Of a stretch of DNA of 64,000 nucleotides, positions 33,676 to 42,361 are shown piece by piece. The notes beneath the pieces are model-generated. The model did no database searches, was not told where the DNA came from, and saw only the letters and a list, made by a program, of their open reading frames with translations. A program made the position numbers and the translations under genes. The DNA lies in the NCBI GenBank assembly GCA_037190145.1, contig JBBCJU010000005.1, positions 217,983-281,982 on the forward strand. Direction: 5' to 3'. This stretch comes from 55-13 sp037190145. Lineage in GTDB: Bacteria; Armatimonadota; Fimbriimonadia; Fimbriimonadales; Fimbriimonadaceae. How positions within the stretch are numbered: the stretch's first letter is position 1; each line of letters begins with the position of its first letter.

Positions 33676-34595
33676 TAAGACTTACCTCCACTCTTCTCTA
33701 GGCTGAGCCAGATTCTAAGCCCCATTGCAAGGGCACCGATTCCAACTCCAAAGTCGATACCCCTAATGGCTGCACCTTGAACTGTGTCCCTCAGCCACTT
33801 GGATATCTCTGTAAGCTTCAGGTTATTCATGAAGGAATTGGCGTCGTTCCGGGTAATTCCATCTATCGCACCATTCCATAGAAATTCAACGGCTCCCATC
33901 AAACTCAAGATGACGATCAGAGCCGTGACCAAGAGAATCGTAGCTTCAATGGAGCGAACTCGGAAAGCTCGATAGGCTGCGGAAAGGATGTAGAACGCGA
34001 TAATCGAGAACATCGCCGCATCCATGTTCTGGAGTACACCGTCAAAGAACATGTCTTTCACGTAGTTGATGCGTGTCCAGTTATTGGGATCTTCCAATCG
34101 AATTCCCGCCTCACCTTGGCGACTAATCCAATCCCAATACCCAATGCCGGTCATGCCGAACATGCTCACCAGCAAGACTAAGCTGAAACCCCAGTCCCTT
34201 TGTTTGCGCGAAATTCGTCGTAGGTGAACACTCAGCAGGGAGTAGATACCCAGCCCCAATAGCAGGCCGGAGAGAACTGAGGAAAGGTCGGTGACGATAC
34301 CAAACGCATCATCAATGTAGAACGAAACGGTCTCGACAAAGTCCCTTGGGAGTTCACCGGGCTGTCTGTCTACAGGACGTGGCCAGAAATAGTAGAGAAC
34401 ATAGAACAAGCCTGAGACGAATGTGACAAACATCACAATCGGCCTTCTAGCTTGGCTTGGTGCCTGCATCAGCACAAAAATCATGGCAATTCCTGCCAAG
34501 AGTGCTAACCCAATCTTAAGCCAAAGACCAGTGCTTCCATTTTCTCCATTCCAGAAGTTCAGGCTAGGCTGGGCTTGTAAAAGAAAATTACCCAT
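33675..34595 (-). CDS. hypothetical polytopic membrane protein
   Basis: 306 residues, about seven hydrophobic helices (near 27-44, 52-70, 105-123, 132-150, 191-212, 217-240, 280-297). Helices are separated by acidic loops such as PRDFVETVSFYIDDAFGIVT. No recognised family or charged ion-channel motif. The start codon shares a base with the stop of the DUF6754 gene (34595) and its stop shares a base with the next start (33675): tight translational coupling. Confidence 0.75.
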   Translation of the reverse strand: MGNFLLQAQPSLNFWNGENGSTGLWLKIGLALLAGIAMIFVLMQAPSQARRPIVMFVTFVSGLFYVLYYFWPRPVDRQPGELPRDFVETVSFYIDDAFGIVTDLSSVLSGLLLGLGIYSLLSVHLRRISRKQRDWGFSLVLLVSMFGMTGIGYWDWISRQGEAGIRLEDPNNWTRINYVKDMFFDGVLQNMDAAMFSIIAFYILSAAYRAFRVRSIEATILLVTALIVILSLMGAVEFLWNGAIDGITRNDANSFMNNLKLTEISKWLRDTVQGAAIRGIDFGVGIGALAMGLRIWLSLEKSGGKS

Positions 34596-35569
34596 TAGCC
34601 AGCACCACCCTCAGCTGGAGCTTCAGCCGGCTTAAAGTTTGGATCCATATCACGTTCAATCTTCAATTCAGGATCACTCTGCTTCTTGAACAGATTCCCC
34701 ATAAAAGTGTCATTAAGAGAAGCTGGGCGCGGCTTCTCCAGCGGCTTCATTTTCGCGTCCTTCTTCTCCTCAGTCAGTTGTGTGTGTTTAAACGGTCCCA
34801 ACTGAACGGTATTGGAGATCAAGCCAATCATGATAGTAAATGCGACCGTAAGTTTGCACCAGTCTTGTCCAACCAACGAACCTACCAAAACGGGTTGTCG
34901 GGTCAGGTACGCACTTGCGGCATAGAACTCATCCCCAATGAGAACATAGTCGCAGGCGGCAATAAAGAATGGAGTTTGCGTAGCTTCTGTAGAGCTTGCA
35001 ATCTGAATCGCACCAATTGAGTTTGCCGTCTCCGCAAAGATGAGTGACTCTGCGTAGAACTCACCCATGAAGAATGTTGCCGCGGCTTGCTCACGAAGGA
35101 TAAGACCTGAGACACCAGCAGCGAATGCAAATTGGCGGTCCGAAATGTATCGAACAGAATCTGGATCAAACTTATCCGCAAGGCCTTCTTGGTTATACAC
35201 ATCTCGAATAACCTCTTGACCCACCGTGAAGATAGGAGCGCTATAACAACAGATCAGAATCGGATTTGAAAACCGGGCGGCGATTCGGCTGACGTAGCTA
35301 AAGATATTAAGTGCTTGAACAACGATCGCGTTAACGCTATCGCTTAGGCCAGGAACCATCAATACCGGCCGCCCCATTTCTGTAGCACGACCAACAGCCT
35401 CATCAATGGCGTTCAAACCTGCGATTCGGCGAATGAAGAGGTCCTTCGCACCACCTGCACGCTTAATATTGATAAGTATAAAAACACAAAGTAATAAGGT
35501 GAAGAATGGACCCACCCATCCCGTGTCGAGGTATTGATCCCCTCTCCACGAGGACACCTGACTTAGCAT
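34595..35569 (-). CDS. DUF6754-like membrane-anchored protein
   Basis: 324 residues. N-terminal membrane helix (about 20-36), then a conserved-looking domain AIDEAVGRATEMGRPVLMVP, GLSDSVNAIVVQALNIFSYV, AARFSNPILICCYSAP, then EIYAES-like region GEFYAESLIFAETANSIGAI, and a second membrane segment near 255-275 (LTVAFTIMIGLISNTVQLG). The 'AVGRATEMGRPVL' core is what I associate with the DUF6754 family; a positively/negatively mixed Pro-rich tail follows. Function unknown. Overlaps the upstream small gene by 7 bp. Confidence 0.65.
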   Translation of the reverse strand: MLSQVSSWRGDQYLDTGWVGPFFTLLLCVFILINIKRAGGAKDLFIRRIAGLNAIDEAVGRATEMGRPVLMVPGLSDSVNAIVVQALNIFSYVSRIAARFSNPILICCYSAPIFTVGQEVIRDVYNQEGLADKFDPDSVRYISDRQFAFAAGVSGLILREQAAATFFMGEFYAESLIFAETANSIGAIQIASSTEATQTPFFIAACDYVLIGDEFYAASAYLTRQPVLVGSLVGQDWCKLTVAFTIMIGLISNTVQLGPFKHTQLTEEKKDAKMKPLEKPRPASLNDTFMGNLFKKQSDPELKIERDMDPNFKPAEAPAEGGAG

Positions 35570-35874
35570 GAGGCTTCCTCCGCCGAGACCGGTTTAGCCC
35601 GACCTCGTTCAATACGATCTAGCAATCTTTCCACATTCTCCCGCTTGGCAAATAGCCGGCTGTAATCATTCACAAAATCGAAACCAAGAAACGGCGTAAT
35701 AAAAGGAGCAAACGTGATGGCGCTTTGGCTTCCTAGAAAAGCTAAGGGCTTGTGCGACTCAAGGAACATTAATGCTGGAGCGGTGAGCTTTCGCCGCTCT
35801 ATCTCGGTCGCCGCCTTCTCAATCAGCGCATCTTCCTCCTCTGGAGTTAAATCATCCTTCCAAAAATCGGACAT
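35563..35874 (-). CDS. small hypothetical protein in the membrane block
   Basis: 103 residues from ATG 35874, which has an unusually strong GGAGGTGAG Shine-Dalgarno (35884-35876); the open frame continues to a TTG at 35886. Acidic helix (DLTPEEEDALIEKAATEIER), a hydrophobic stretch (SAITFAPFITPFLGF) that may dip into the membrane, and a basic helix (RLLDRIERGRAK). No family recognised. Its start overlaps the PH-like gene by 23 bp. Confidence 0.7.
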   Translation of the reverse strand: MSDFWKDDLTPEEEDALIEKAATEIERRKLTAPALMFLESHKPLAFLGSQSAITFAPFITPFLGFDFVNDYSRLFAKRENVERLLDRIERGRAKPVSAEEASC

Positions 35875-36298
35875 TCTCACCTCCAAAGTTTTTCACCGCA
35901 TCAATTACTTGCGTTCGGTTATCTTCATTCAATTTCAATATAACACCCCGAAACGCATCCATCCGGCTTCCTCCATCTTCCAATGGAGACACCTTCACAT
36001 TATCTTCACCAATCACGATCCGCTTCACATCTTCCCAACGAATAAAACTGATTGAAAGGCCAGTCCTTGACGTTGCCCCCATCGCATCCACTTTGTAGGA
36101 AGAACCAACCCAGTATTCATAAGTTGCTCCGAGGATGATAGCAAAACCAACGAATCCAAGCAATGGTTGACCATATATAAACACACCAAACGCCATTGCT
36201 ACAAGCGCAATTGCAAAGATTACGTATCTTTTTGCAGGCGCCTTTTCATAAGGACGAACCGACCACGAGATCGATTCAGCCTTCTCATCGCCAGTCAT
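35852..36298 (-). CDS. PH-like membrane protein (bPH_2-type)
   Basis: 148 residues from ATG 36298 (TTG immediately upstream is also in frame). Two adjacent hydrophobic helices (KRYVIFAIALVAMAFGVFI and GFVGFAIILGATYEYW) followed by a small beta domain with ISFIRWEDVKRIVIGEDNVK and a C-terminal helix (DNRTQVIDAVKNFGG), the pattern of bacterial PH-domain membrane proteins. Overlaps the end of prs by 14 bp and opens the six-gene membrane block. Confidence 0.65.
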   Translation of the reverse strand: MTGDEKAESISWSVRPYEKAPAKRYVIFAIALVAMAFGVFIYGQPLLGFVGFAIILGATYEYWVGSSYKVDAMGATSRTGLSISFIRWEDVKRIVIGEDNVKVSPLEDGGSRMDAFRGVILKLNEDNRTQVIDAVKNFGGENVRFLEG

Positions 36299-37229
36299 CA
36301 AACAACGAGCTCACTGAAAGGTTCTGGTGAATTCGTGCAATTGCCTCTCCTACAAGAGGAGCTGACTCCAACACCGTTAGCTTTTCAAACTGCTTTTCAG
36401 GTCCAATCGGGATTGTATCGAGAGTGATAACCTCTTTGATTGGGCTCTCCTGAAGACGCTGGCCCGCCCCATCACTAAACACGGCGTGGGTGCAAGTGGC
36501 GATGACATCCTTCGCTCCACGATCTAACAATGCGATGGCACCATTCACGAGCGATCCGCCGGTATCAATCATATCGTCGATAAAGATACAGGTCTTGTCT
36601 TTGAAGTCGCCCACAATTTCAACCACTTCAACCACATTTGGCCGAGGGCGGCGCTTCGCAATAACGACAAAACTTGTGCGAAGCATTTCGGCCAAAGCTT
36701 TGGCTCGACCAACACCGGCAACGTCTGGACTTACAATCACGACGTCTTCGCGATCTTTGTAACCCTGCTCGATCAAGTAGTCACCAATAATAGGTCGACC
36801 ATAAAGGTGATCCACGGGACAGTTAAAGAAGCCTTGAATCTGATCAGCATGAAGATCCAGAGCAACAATTCTTTGTGCGCCAGCCATGGTCAGCATGTCT
36901 GCCACCAGCCTAGCGGTAATGGGTTCCCGGGGCTTTACCTTCTTATCTTGCCGCGCATAACCATAGTAGGGCATCACTACGGTGATCTTGCTTGCGGAAG
37001 CCCGGCGGAAGGCATCCAGCATGATCATCAATTCCATTAGGTTATCGTTGGTAGGAGCACAGGTCGGCTGAATGATATAAACATCATTACCCCGCGCACT
37101 CTCATCCACCATAATCTGAATCTCACCGTCCGCAAAATGCTTGCAGGTGATAGATCCAAGTTGAACCCCTAAATGACTTGCAACCCTCTCCGCTAAACCA
37201 CGGTTTGCATTGCCAGTAAAAAGCTTCAT
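36285..37229 (-). CDS. prs: ribose-phosphate pyrophosphokinase
   Basis: 314 residues from ATG 37229; the frame is open to 37295 but the internal Met gives the standard family start MKLFTGNANRGLAERVASHL. Makes PRPP from ribose 5-phosphate and ATP for nucleotide, His and Trp synthesis. Motifs: RGNDVYIIQPTCAPTNDNLM, VVMPYYGYARQDKKVKPREP (ATP loop), ALDLHADQIQGFF, and the PRPP loop CIFIDDMIDTGGS. Starts 20 bp after glmU. Together with upp this makes the region a nucleotide/sugar-nucleotide supply block. Confidence 0.96.
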   Translation of the reverse strand: MKLFTGNANRGLAERVASHLGVQLGSITCKHFADGEIQIMVDESARGNDVYIIQPTCAPTNDNLMELMIMLDAFRRASASKITVVMPYYGYARQDKKVKPREPITARLVADMLTMAGAQRIVALDLHADQIQGFFNCPVDHLYGRPIIGDYLIEQGYKDREDVVIVSPDVAGVGRAKALAEMLRTSFVVIAKRRPRPNVVEVVEIVGDFKDKTCIFIDDMIDTGGSLVNGAIALLDRGAKDVIATCTHAVFSDGAGQRLQESPIKEVITLDTIPIGPEKQFEKLTVLESAPLVGEAIARIHQNLSVSSLFDDWR

Positions 37230-37249
37230 ACCTTTAAGGTTCCTTCTAT

Positions 37250-38638
37250 TTACTGTCCGTTCTTCGATCTCTTGTTCCGCCACTGTACTGCCCATTGCTC
37301 CTTAACCTCGGTACGACTGCGTCCGATTACCAAAGCCTCCGCTGGATACTCGCCACTGCTGACGACACTCCCTGCGGCGACAAACGAACCATCCCCCAGA
37401 TGAACTGGGGCCACTAATGTGCTGTTTGATCCAACAAATGCATCTCGTCCAATAACTGTCCGAGATTTATTAAAACCGTCATAGTTACAGGTGATCGTGC
37501 CTGCACCGATGTTTGCATTCTCCCCAACGGTCGCATCGCCAATGTATGTTAGGTGGCTTGCTTTGGCACCGGTCTCGAGAGTTGCATTCTTGGTTTCTAC
37601 AAAGTTGCCAACTTTTACGTCTGGATACAATTCGCTGCCAGGTCTGATATGAGCGAACGGACCCACTTTAGCCGTACTGTGTAGCTTGGACTCTTTTAGG
37701 TAGCTGACATAAATCATTACATCGTCCCCAATTTCACAGTCTTCGATTCTTGTAAAGGGGCCAATCCTACAACCCTTCCCTACCAACGTCTTCCCTACAA
37801 TGACCGTATTTGGCTCTAGAATGGTGTCCACACCAACTTCGACATCCACGCCAAGGTAGGTGGTCACTGGGTCCATGATGGTAACTCCAGATTCGGCGTG
37901 CCTTCTCAAAATCCTTTCGCGCATTTTGCGGTCCGCCTCCGCTAGTTGCCAGCGGTCATTAACCCCAACCAAGATGTCGGGATCATCAAAGACCATCGCA
38001 TCCGCTCCACCTTGCTCGGCAATCATGGCTACCACATCAGTTAAGTAGAATTCACCTTGAGCGTTGTCGTTCTTTAACTGAGGCAAACATTCCAGCAAAG
38101 TTTGCCCATCCATGCAATAGATAGATGAGTTCACCTCTTGAATGGTGCGCTCTTCAGGGGAGGCATCCTTCTCTTCAACAATTCGCTGGACGCCCGCTCC
38201 ATCACGGACAATCCGACCATATCCTTTTGGATTACCGACGATCGAACTAGCTATCAAACACTTTGTGCCAGCCGATCCACCATTAATCAAAGCCTGGAAC
38301 ATTTCAGCCGTGACTAACGGTGTATCACCCGCAGCGATAACCACCTTGCCTTTGAACCCTTCCAAAAGCGGAGCGGCCATTTGAGCCGCGTGCCCAGTGC
38401 CGTGCTGCTCTCTCTGCCAGGCATAGTCATACTGATCGCCTAAACGTGCTTGAAGATGCTCGCCACCGTGCCCAATAACGATCACAATGCGATCTACTCC
38501 AGCCTGGCGTAGTGCGCGGGCAACATGCTCCACCATCGGCAAACCGCAAACCTCGTGAAGCCCTTTGGGTAGGTCCGATTTCATCCGGGTGCCTTTTCCG
38601 GCGGCAAGGATGATTCCGGCAACAGGCGTATTGGTCAT
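37250..38638 (-). CDS. glmU: bifunctional UDP-N-acetylglucosamine pyrophosphorylase / glucosamine-1-phosphate acetyltransferase
   Basis: 462 residues, full length. N-terminal uridyltransferase: GIILAAGKGTRMKSDLPKGL and QREQHGTGHAAQMAAPLLEG, GDTPLV. C-terminal left-handed beta-helix acetyltransferase: hexapeptide repeats and the active-site region IRPGSELYPDVKVGNFVETK, THLTYIGDATVGENANIGAG (here SHLTYIGD), TITCNYDGFNKSRTVIG. Supplies UDP-GlcNAc for peptidoglycan and LPS. First gene of the long reverse-strand transcript; divergent from upp across a 185-bp intergenic region. Confidence 0.96.
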   Translation of the reverse strand: MTNTPVAGIILAAGKGTRMKSDLPKGLHEVCGLPMVEHVARALRQAGVDRIVIVIGHGGEHLQARLGDQYDYAWQREQHGTGHAAQMAAPLLEGFKGKVVIAAGDTPLVTAEMFQALINGGSAGTKCLIASSIVGNPKGYGRIVRDGAGVQRIVEEKDASPEERTIQEVNSSIYCMDGQTLLECLPQLKNDNAQGEFYLTDVVAMIAEQGGADAMVFDDPDILVGVNDRWQLAEADRKMRERILRRHAESGVTIMDPVTTYLGVDVEVGVDTILEPNTVIVGKTLVGKGCRIGPFTRIEDCEIGDDVMIYVSYLKESKLHSTAKVGPFAHIRPGSELYPDVKVGNFVETKNATLETGAKASHLTYIGDATVGENANIGAGTITCNYDGFNKSRTVIGRDAFVGSNSTLVAPVHLGDGSFVAAGSVVSSGEYPAEALVIGRSRTEVKEQWAVQWRNKRSKNGQ

Positions 38639-38739
38639 TGTCTTTATTATTAAGAACCGGAGAGCGGGCGGCTAATCGGAGGTTAAGATTTTGGCCGCTT
38701 TGCCCCTTAAATCACAACCCCTATCCTTGCCATCGAGGC

Positions 38740-38757
38740 ATTTCAAAGCTTTGAAAT
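38740..38757. promoter_or_regulatory. 18-bp perfect palindrome in the glmU-upp intergenic region
   Basis: ATTTCAAAGCTTTGAAAT, perfectly self-complementary, lies midway in the 185-bp gap between the divergent glmU and upp genes (about 66 bp before upp). It could be an operator acting on either gene; no regulator is suggested by the neighbours. Confidence 0.4.
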
Positions 38758-38823
38758 CGAGAATCTTGTAACCGATCGCCACTTATATCCACAAAACTCA
38801 GTTAACTGGGCCAAAATGGCGAA

Positions 38824-39444
38824 ATGCCGTTGCACGTTGTGGATCACCCTCTTGCCCAACATCTTCTTACTGGACTTCGAGACCATCAAACGGCACCTGA
38901 TGTGTTTCGACGGTTGAGCTGGAATCTGACCACCATTTTGGCCATCGAAGCCACCCGTTTCTTACAAGCGGGCCCCACCTCCGTTATCACACCTGTACAA
39001 GAGGCAATCGGATTACGTTTAATGGAAGGGCTTGCCGTAGTGCCAGTTCTTCGAGCTGGACTCGGAATGCTCGAACCCATCGTTCAACTCTTCCCCGATG
39101 TCTCCGTTGGCTACATTGGGCTGGAACGCAATGAAAGCACCGCCATTGCTAGAAGCTACTACTCTAAGCTGCCCGACCTGACGGACCGTTACACGCTATG
39201 CGTCGACCCAATGCTCGCAACGGGAGGGTCGGCCGCCCAAGCAGTCTCTTTCATCAAAGCGCACGGGGCCAAGAAAGTGGCCATGGTTTGCGTAGTTGCT
39301 GCACCGGAAGGCGTTGCTAAACTTGAAGCGTCTCACCCGGAGATCGAAATCTTTACCGCCGCCCTGGATGAACGACTTAACGAAAGATTCTATATTGTTC
39401 CTGGCCTAGGCGACTACGGGGATCGCCTTTACGGCACTTTCTAA
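38824..39444 (+). CDS. upp: uracil phosphoribosyltransferase
   Basis: 206 residues, family length. Converts uracil and PRPP to UMP for pyrimidine salvage. Motifs: VVDHPLAQHLLTGLRDHQTA at the start, PVLRAGLGMLEPIVQLFPD, and the PRPP loop DPMLATGGSAAQAV. GLGDYGDRLYGTF is the typical C-terminus with the uracil-binding region. The adjacent prs gene makes its PRPP cosubstrate. The stop is directly followed by the next ATG. Confidence 0.96.
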   Translation: MPLHVVDHPLAQHLLTGLRDHQTAPDVFRRLSWNLTTILAIEATRFLQAGPTSVITPVQEAIGLRLMEGLAVVPVLRAGLGMLEPIVQLFPDVSVGYIGLERNESTAIARSYYSKLPDLTDRYTLCVDPMLATGGSAAQAVSFIKAHGAKKVAMVCVVAAPEGVAKLEASHPEIEIFTAALDERLNERFYIVPGLGDYGDRLYGTF

Positions 39445-39753
39445 ATGCTTCAGAGCAACGTCCGACTATCTACCGCCTGCCTCGTCACGATCGGGCTTTT
39501 TGATCTGGTGACCACCATCATGCTCTTTGGCAGAGGAATGGGAGAAGGCAATCCAATATTCTCATGGCTTCTACAATTTGGGCCATGGGCTTTTGTGATG
39601 GGAAAGATTGTTTTCCTTGTGGGCCCAATCCTTATCTTGGAATATGTTCATCAAAAACATCCTCTAACCGCTGAACAAGGAACTTGGATCGCCTTTGGAG
39701 CTTATGCTCTTCTCTATGGCATACAACTTTTGAAGATCAGAGGCCAAGCATAA
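39445..39753 (+). CDS. DUF5658-like small membrane protein
   Basis: 102 residues, three to four hydrophobic helices: STACLVTIGLFDLVTTIMLF, ILILEYVHQKHPLTAEQ, and FGAYALLYGIQLLKI. GEGNPIFSWLLQFGPWAFVM matches the DUF5658 pattern (E-x-NP). Directly abuts upp without a gap, so it is co-translated. Function unknown. Confidence 0.6.
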   Translation: MLQSNVRLSTACLVTIGLFDLVTTIMLFGRGMGEGNPIFSWLLQFGPWAFVMGKIVFLVGPILILEYVHQKHPLTAEQGTWIAFGAYALLYGIQLLKIRGQA

Positions 39754-39762
39754 TCGATAAGA

Positions 39763-40410
39763 ATGTCGGTCACTCGTAATCTGTCAAAAATAAAGGATCG
39801 AATCGCCCTAGCTTGTGAATCAGCCAATCGTGATCCTGCCACCGTCAACTTAATAGCTGTATCAAAGACGTTTTCCATTGATCACATCAAAGCTGCTTAC
39901 GATGCAGGACATCGGCAGTTTGGCGAAAGCCGACTTCAAGAAGCTCAACCCAAAATTGAAGCACTTCCAATTGATATTGAATGGCATTTCATTGGCACCT
40001 TACAATCCAATAAGGCTAAACGGATTGCCCAGTTGTTTGAAGTCATACACACACTAGATTCCGAGTCTCAACTTAAAGAGATTTCAAAATCTGGACGCAA
40101 TATTCGCGGATTCATTGAAGTAAATATTGCGAAAGAAGCGCAAAAAGCAGGCATTTCGACGGATCAGCTTGACGAATACTGTCAAAGAGTACTAAGCTAT
40201 GACCAAGTTCATTTAACAGGCTTGATGACCATTGGCCCAACGGTAAGTGACCCCGAACAATCGAGAGTTTATTTTCGTCGATTAAGGGAGCTAACCCAGG
40301 AAGCAGGACTCAATGAGATCAGCATGGGTATGAGCCAAGACTTTGATGTGGCTATCCAGGAAGGAGCTACCCACATCAGAGTTGGAAGCGCGATTTTCGG
40401 ATCGCGTTAA
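39763..40410 (+). CDS. yggS: YggS-family PLP homeostasis protein
   Basis: 215 residues, family length. NLIAVSKTFSIDHIKAAYDA contains the PLP lysine (SK), FGESRLQEAQPKIEALP is the FGENYVQE-equivalent, and WHFIGTLQSNKAKRIA follows. GLMTIGP and MGMSQDFDVAIQEGATHIRV-like text complete it. Such proteins bind PLP and affect B6 and amino-acid balance; they are often next to sepF, as here. Starts 9 bp after the DUF5658-like gene. Confidence 0.93.
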   Translation: MSVTRNLSKIKDRIALACESANRDPATVNLIAVSKTFSIDHIKAAYDAGHRQFGESRLQEAQPKIEALPIDIEWHFIGTLQSNKAKRIAQLFEVIHTLDSESQLKEISKSGRNIRGFIEVNIAKEAQKAGISTDQLDEYCQRVLSYDQVHLTGLMTIGPTVSDPEQSRVYFRRLRELTQEAGLNEISMGMSQDFDVAIQEGATHIRVGSAIFGSR

Positions 40411-40427
40411 AAAAGGAGATTGTGATC

Positions 40428-40847
40428 ATGGAAGAGATGGTGGTCCAGGAAAAACCTGGAATTTTTTCGCGATTGATGGGGATGGTTGCCCGTCGAGAAG
40501 AAGAGTACTTCGAAGAAGAGTCTTCTGTAGGGACAACCCCAGAGCATCGCGCTTTAACCCTAAAGTCTGCGGCTCGGTACACCGTAACTGTTCGCCGACA
40601 AATCGTATCATTTGAAGACGCCATGTCTGCGGCAAACGGTTTGAAGTGCGGAGAACAACAGATTTTGAATCTTGCTTCTACAGAAGCTGGGCTACGCCAA
40701 AAAATCGTTGACTTTATGTGCGGTGTAAATTTCGCACAAGAGGGCACCTGGGAAGAAATTGGCGAGAACATTTATCTCGTCGTTCCTGCAAATGCCTATG
40801 TTGAAGTTGCGCCCGCCACTCCCCGAATGCAAGCTAGTCGAAACTAG
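40428..40847 (+). CDS. sepF: cell division protein SepF
   Basis: 139 residues from ATG 40428, 9 bases after AAAAGGAGAT (GTG 40422 is too close). The C-terminal core SAARYTVTVRRQIVSFEDAM, QQILNLASTEAGLRQKIVDF, MCGVNFAQEGTWEEIGENIY and LVVPANAYVEV match the SepF fold (beta-alpha-beta dimer). The N-terminus lacks a clear basic amphipathic membrane anchor but does carry IFSRLMGMVAR. SepF links FtsZ to the membrane. YggS-SepF adjacency supports the call. Confidence 0.88.
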   Translation: MEEMVVQEKPGIFSRLMGMVARREEEYFEEESSVGTTPEHRALTLKSAARYTVTVRRQIVSFEDAMSAANGLKCGEQQILNLASTEAGLRQKIVDFMCGVNFAQEGTWEEIGENIYLVVPANAYVEVAPATPRMQASRN

Positions 40848-40861
40848 CTTTTAGCCCCATT

Positions 40862-40903
40862 TATTGCCACCTGAGCTTTGTTCATTGAGATCAGGTGGCA
40901 ATA
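40862..40903. terminator. bidirectional hairpin between convergent genes
   Basis: Perfect 13-bp stem TATTGCCACCTGA / TCAGGTGGCAATA, loop of 16 nt, between sepF and the YprB-like gene. No T-run, so it is a strong hairpin but an incomplete intrinsic terminator. Confidence 0.55.
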
Positions 40904-40905
40904 GG

Positions 40906-41667
40906 CTAGAGAAGACCAGCTTTCTCCAAGGTGTGGTCTTTCAGCTTTTCAAAGGCAATTTCTGCCAGTTTTTCTAGGTTAACGACATCCTCTCGATTAT
41001 AGGCAATCAGTTTTTCTAGTGCCGAATCATCTCGGTTTCTCTGATAACGTTGCCACAACAAAATCGCATCGTAACCGTTGAGCCCCTCAAGTTCATCACC
41101 TCGCGAGATACCAATCTCCTTTTCGATCTTCTTCAGACCGCCTCTTATCCCAACTCTCCTCAGCGTAGGGCAAAGATCGATGTGGAGCTGATCAAACTTA
41201 AGGCCAGGAAAACGCTTTGTCAGCATGGGCAAATCAAATCCGGACCCGAAGAAGGTGACGATCATGCTGTAGTTCGAGATAATGTCCCGAAAATTCTCAA
41301 GGTTATCGCCCTTGACAAGGCACTGAAAGTCTTTCCCGTCATACAAACCCACCATCGTTACCGAATTTCCGGCCTGTCCACCATCGGTTTCGATGTCCAG
41401 GTAAATACACGTAGACCGAAACTCTTCAAACGCTCGCCAAGATTCTTTTAGCCCAAGCCCTCTGGCAAAGAACTGGTGGTTTAGGGATTCCAGGGCACTG
41501 ATACTGGAGTTGAGTTGCCGCCGAAAAGACTCACGATCTGCGGCCCCGATCTTAAAACGTTTCTGATCCTCTAAGTAATGCGACCACGAGTTGCAGCCTT
41601 GCTTCCAAAGCGAAGACTCCGTCTCGTGGCCGATTCCCGGGATATGGATAAAGGTCTGGCGGAGCAA
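40906..41667 (-). CDS. YprB-like ribonuclease H-like (DEDDy) exonuclease
   Basis: 253 residues, TTG start. A DnaQ-like 3'-5' exonuclease domain: YLDIETDGGQAGNSVTMVGL (motif I Asp-x-Glu), TFFGSGFDLPML (motif II Asp) and KLIAYNREDVVNLEKLA (motif III, YNRED). This matches the YprB/RNase_H_2 family, commonly tied to nucleic-acid processing. The start overlaps or abuts the previous gene stop. Confidence 0.8.
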   Translation of the reverse strand: MLRQTFIHIPGIGHETESSLWKQGCNSWSHYLEDQKRFKIGAADRESFRRQLNSSISALESLNHQFFARGLGLKESWRAFEEFRSTCIYLDIETDGGQAGNSVTMVGLYDGKDFQCLVKGDNLENFRDIISNYSMIVTFFGSGFDLPMLTKRFPGLKFDQLHIDLCPTLRRVGIRGGLKKIEKEIGISRGDELEGLNGYDAILLWQRYQRNRDDSALEKLIAYNREDVVNLEKLAEIAFEKLKDHTLEKAGLL

Positions 41668-42288
41668 CTAGCCCTTGCCGCCACCTTGCTTAGTCTTATC
41701 AAATTCATCACGGGTCTTGACTTCGCCCGGCTGAGGACCAAACTTCTGCTCAGGAACACCAAAGCCTGTTCCGTAATTGCCCCAGTACTTCTTGTCGCTG
41801 GCGTCAAACCAGTAGTAACCTGTATCCAGATTTTTATCAAACTCTCCGTAGAGACGCATGTAGCCGTTCCCGTGGAACTTGGCCTTCAAGTCTCTACCGA
41901 ACCATTGAACCGACCGGAAGCTACCTTTGATGGTCAGCTTGCCTGTGCCAAACCAAACCTCTTTTCCTCGCTCCTTATTCTGGTACTCCCGGCGAACGTT
42001 GCCTTCTGGAGTAACGGTTCCCTTCAACTCGCTAACGAGCACACTGCCCGTGAAGCTAAAGGAAAGATCTCCACTTGGCAAGACATCGCCACGCGGAAGA
42101 ATCTTGAAGCTACCGACATTGGTTTCAAACCAAACATCGTCTCGCTCGGGCGAGGTCTTCATATTTTTGTAGTCGGGCTTCTTGTACTGCGTCGGCGCCT
42201 GGGCCAAAACAATCACAGCGCCCACAGTAGCACAACCAAGCGCGACTGCTGTTTTTATGAGGGCTTTGGAACGAGGTGATGACTGCAT
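41668..42288 (-). CDS. hypothetical secreted protein
   Basis: 206 residues. Signal-anchor IKTAVALGCATVGAVIVLAQ, then an all-beta region VWFETNVGSFKILPRGDVLP, SGDLSFSFTGSVLVSELKGT, VWFGTGKLTIKGSFRSVQWF, KFHGNGYMRLYGEFDKNLDT. The parallel-strand texture recalls OstA/LptA or bactofilin-like repeats, but no motif is decisive. C-terminus is Lys/Gly-rich. It is upstream of and adjacent to the YprB-like gene; function unknown. Confidence 0.65.
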   Translation of the reverse strand: MQSSPRSKALIKTAVALGCATVGAVIVLAQAPTQYKKPDYKNMKTSPERDDVWFETNVGSFKILPRGDVLPSGDLSFSFTGSVLVSELKGTVTPEGNVRREYQNKERGKEVWFGTGKLTIKGSFRSVQWFGRDLKAKFHGNGYMRLYGEFDKNLDTGYYWFDASDKKYWGNYGTGFGVPEQKFGPQPGEVKTRDEFDKTKQGGGKG

Positions 42289-42361
42289 CGTGGTAATTTT
42301 ATCTCACAGAGTGTTAATGTCGTGTATATTCGCGGCGTAGAAACGCAAAACTGGATTAATA

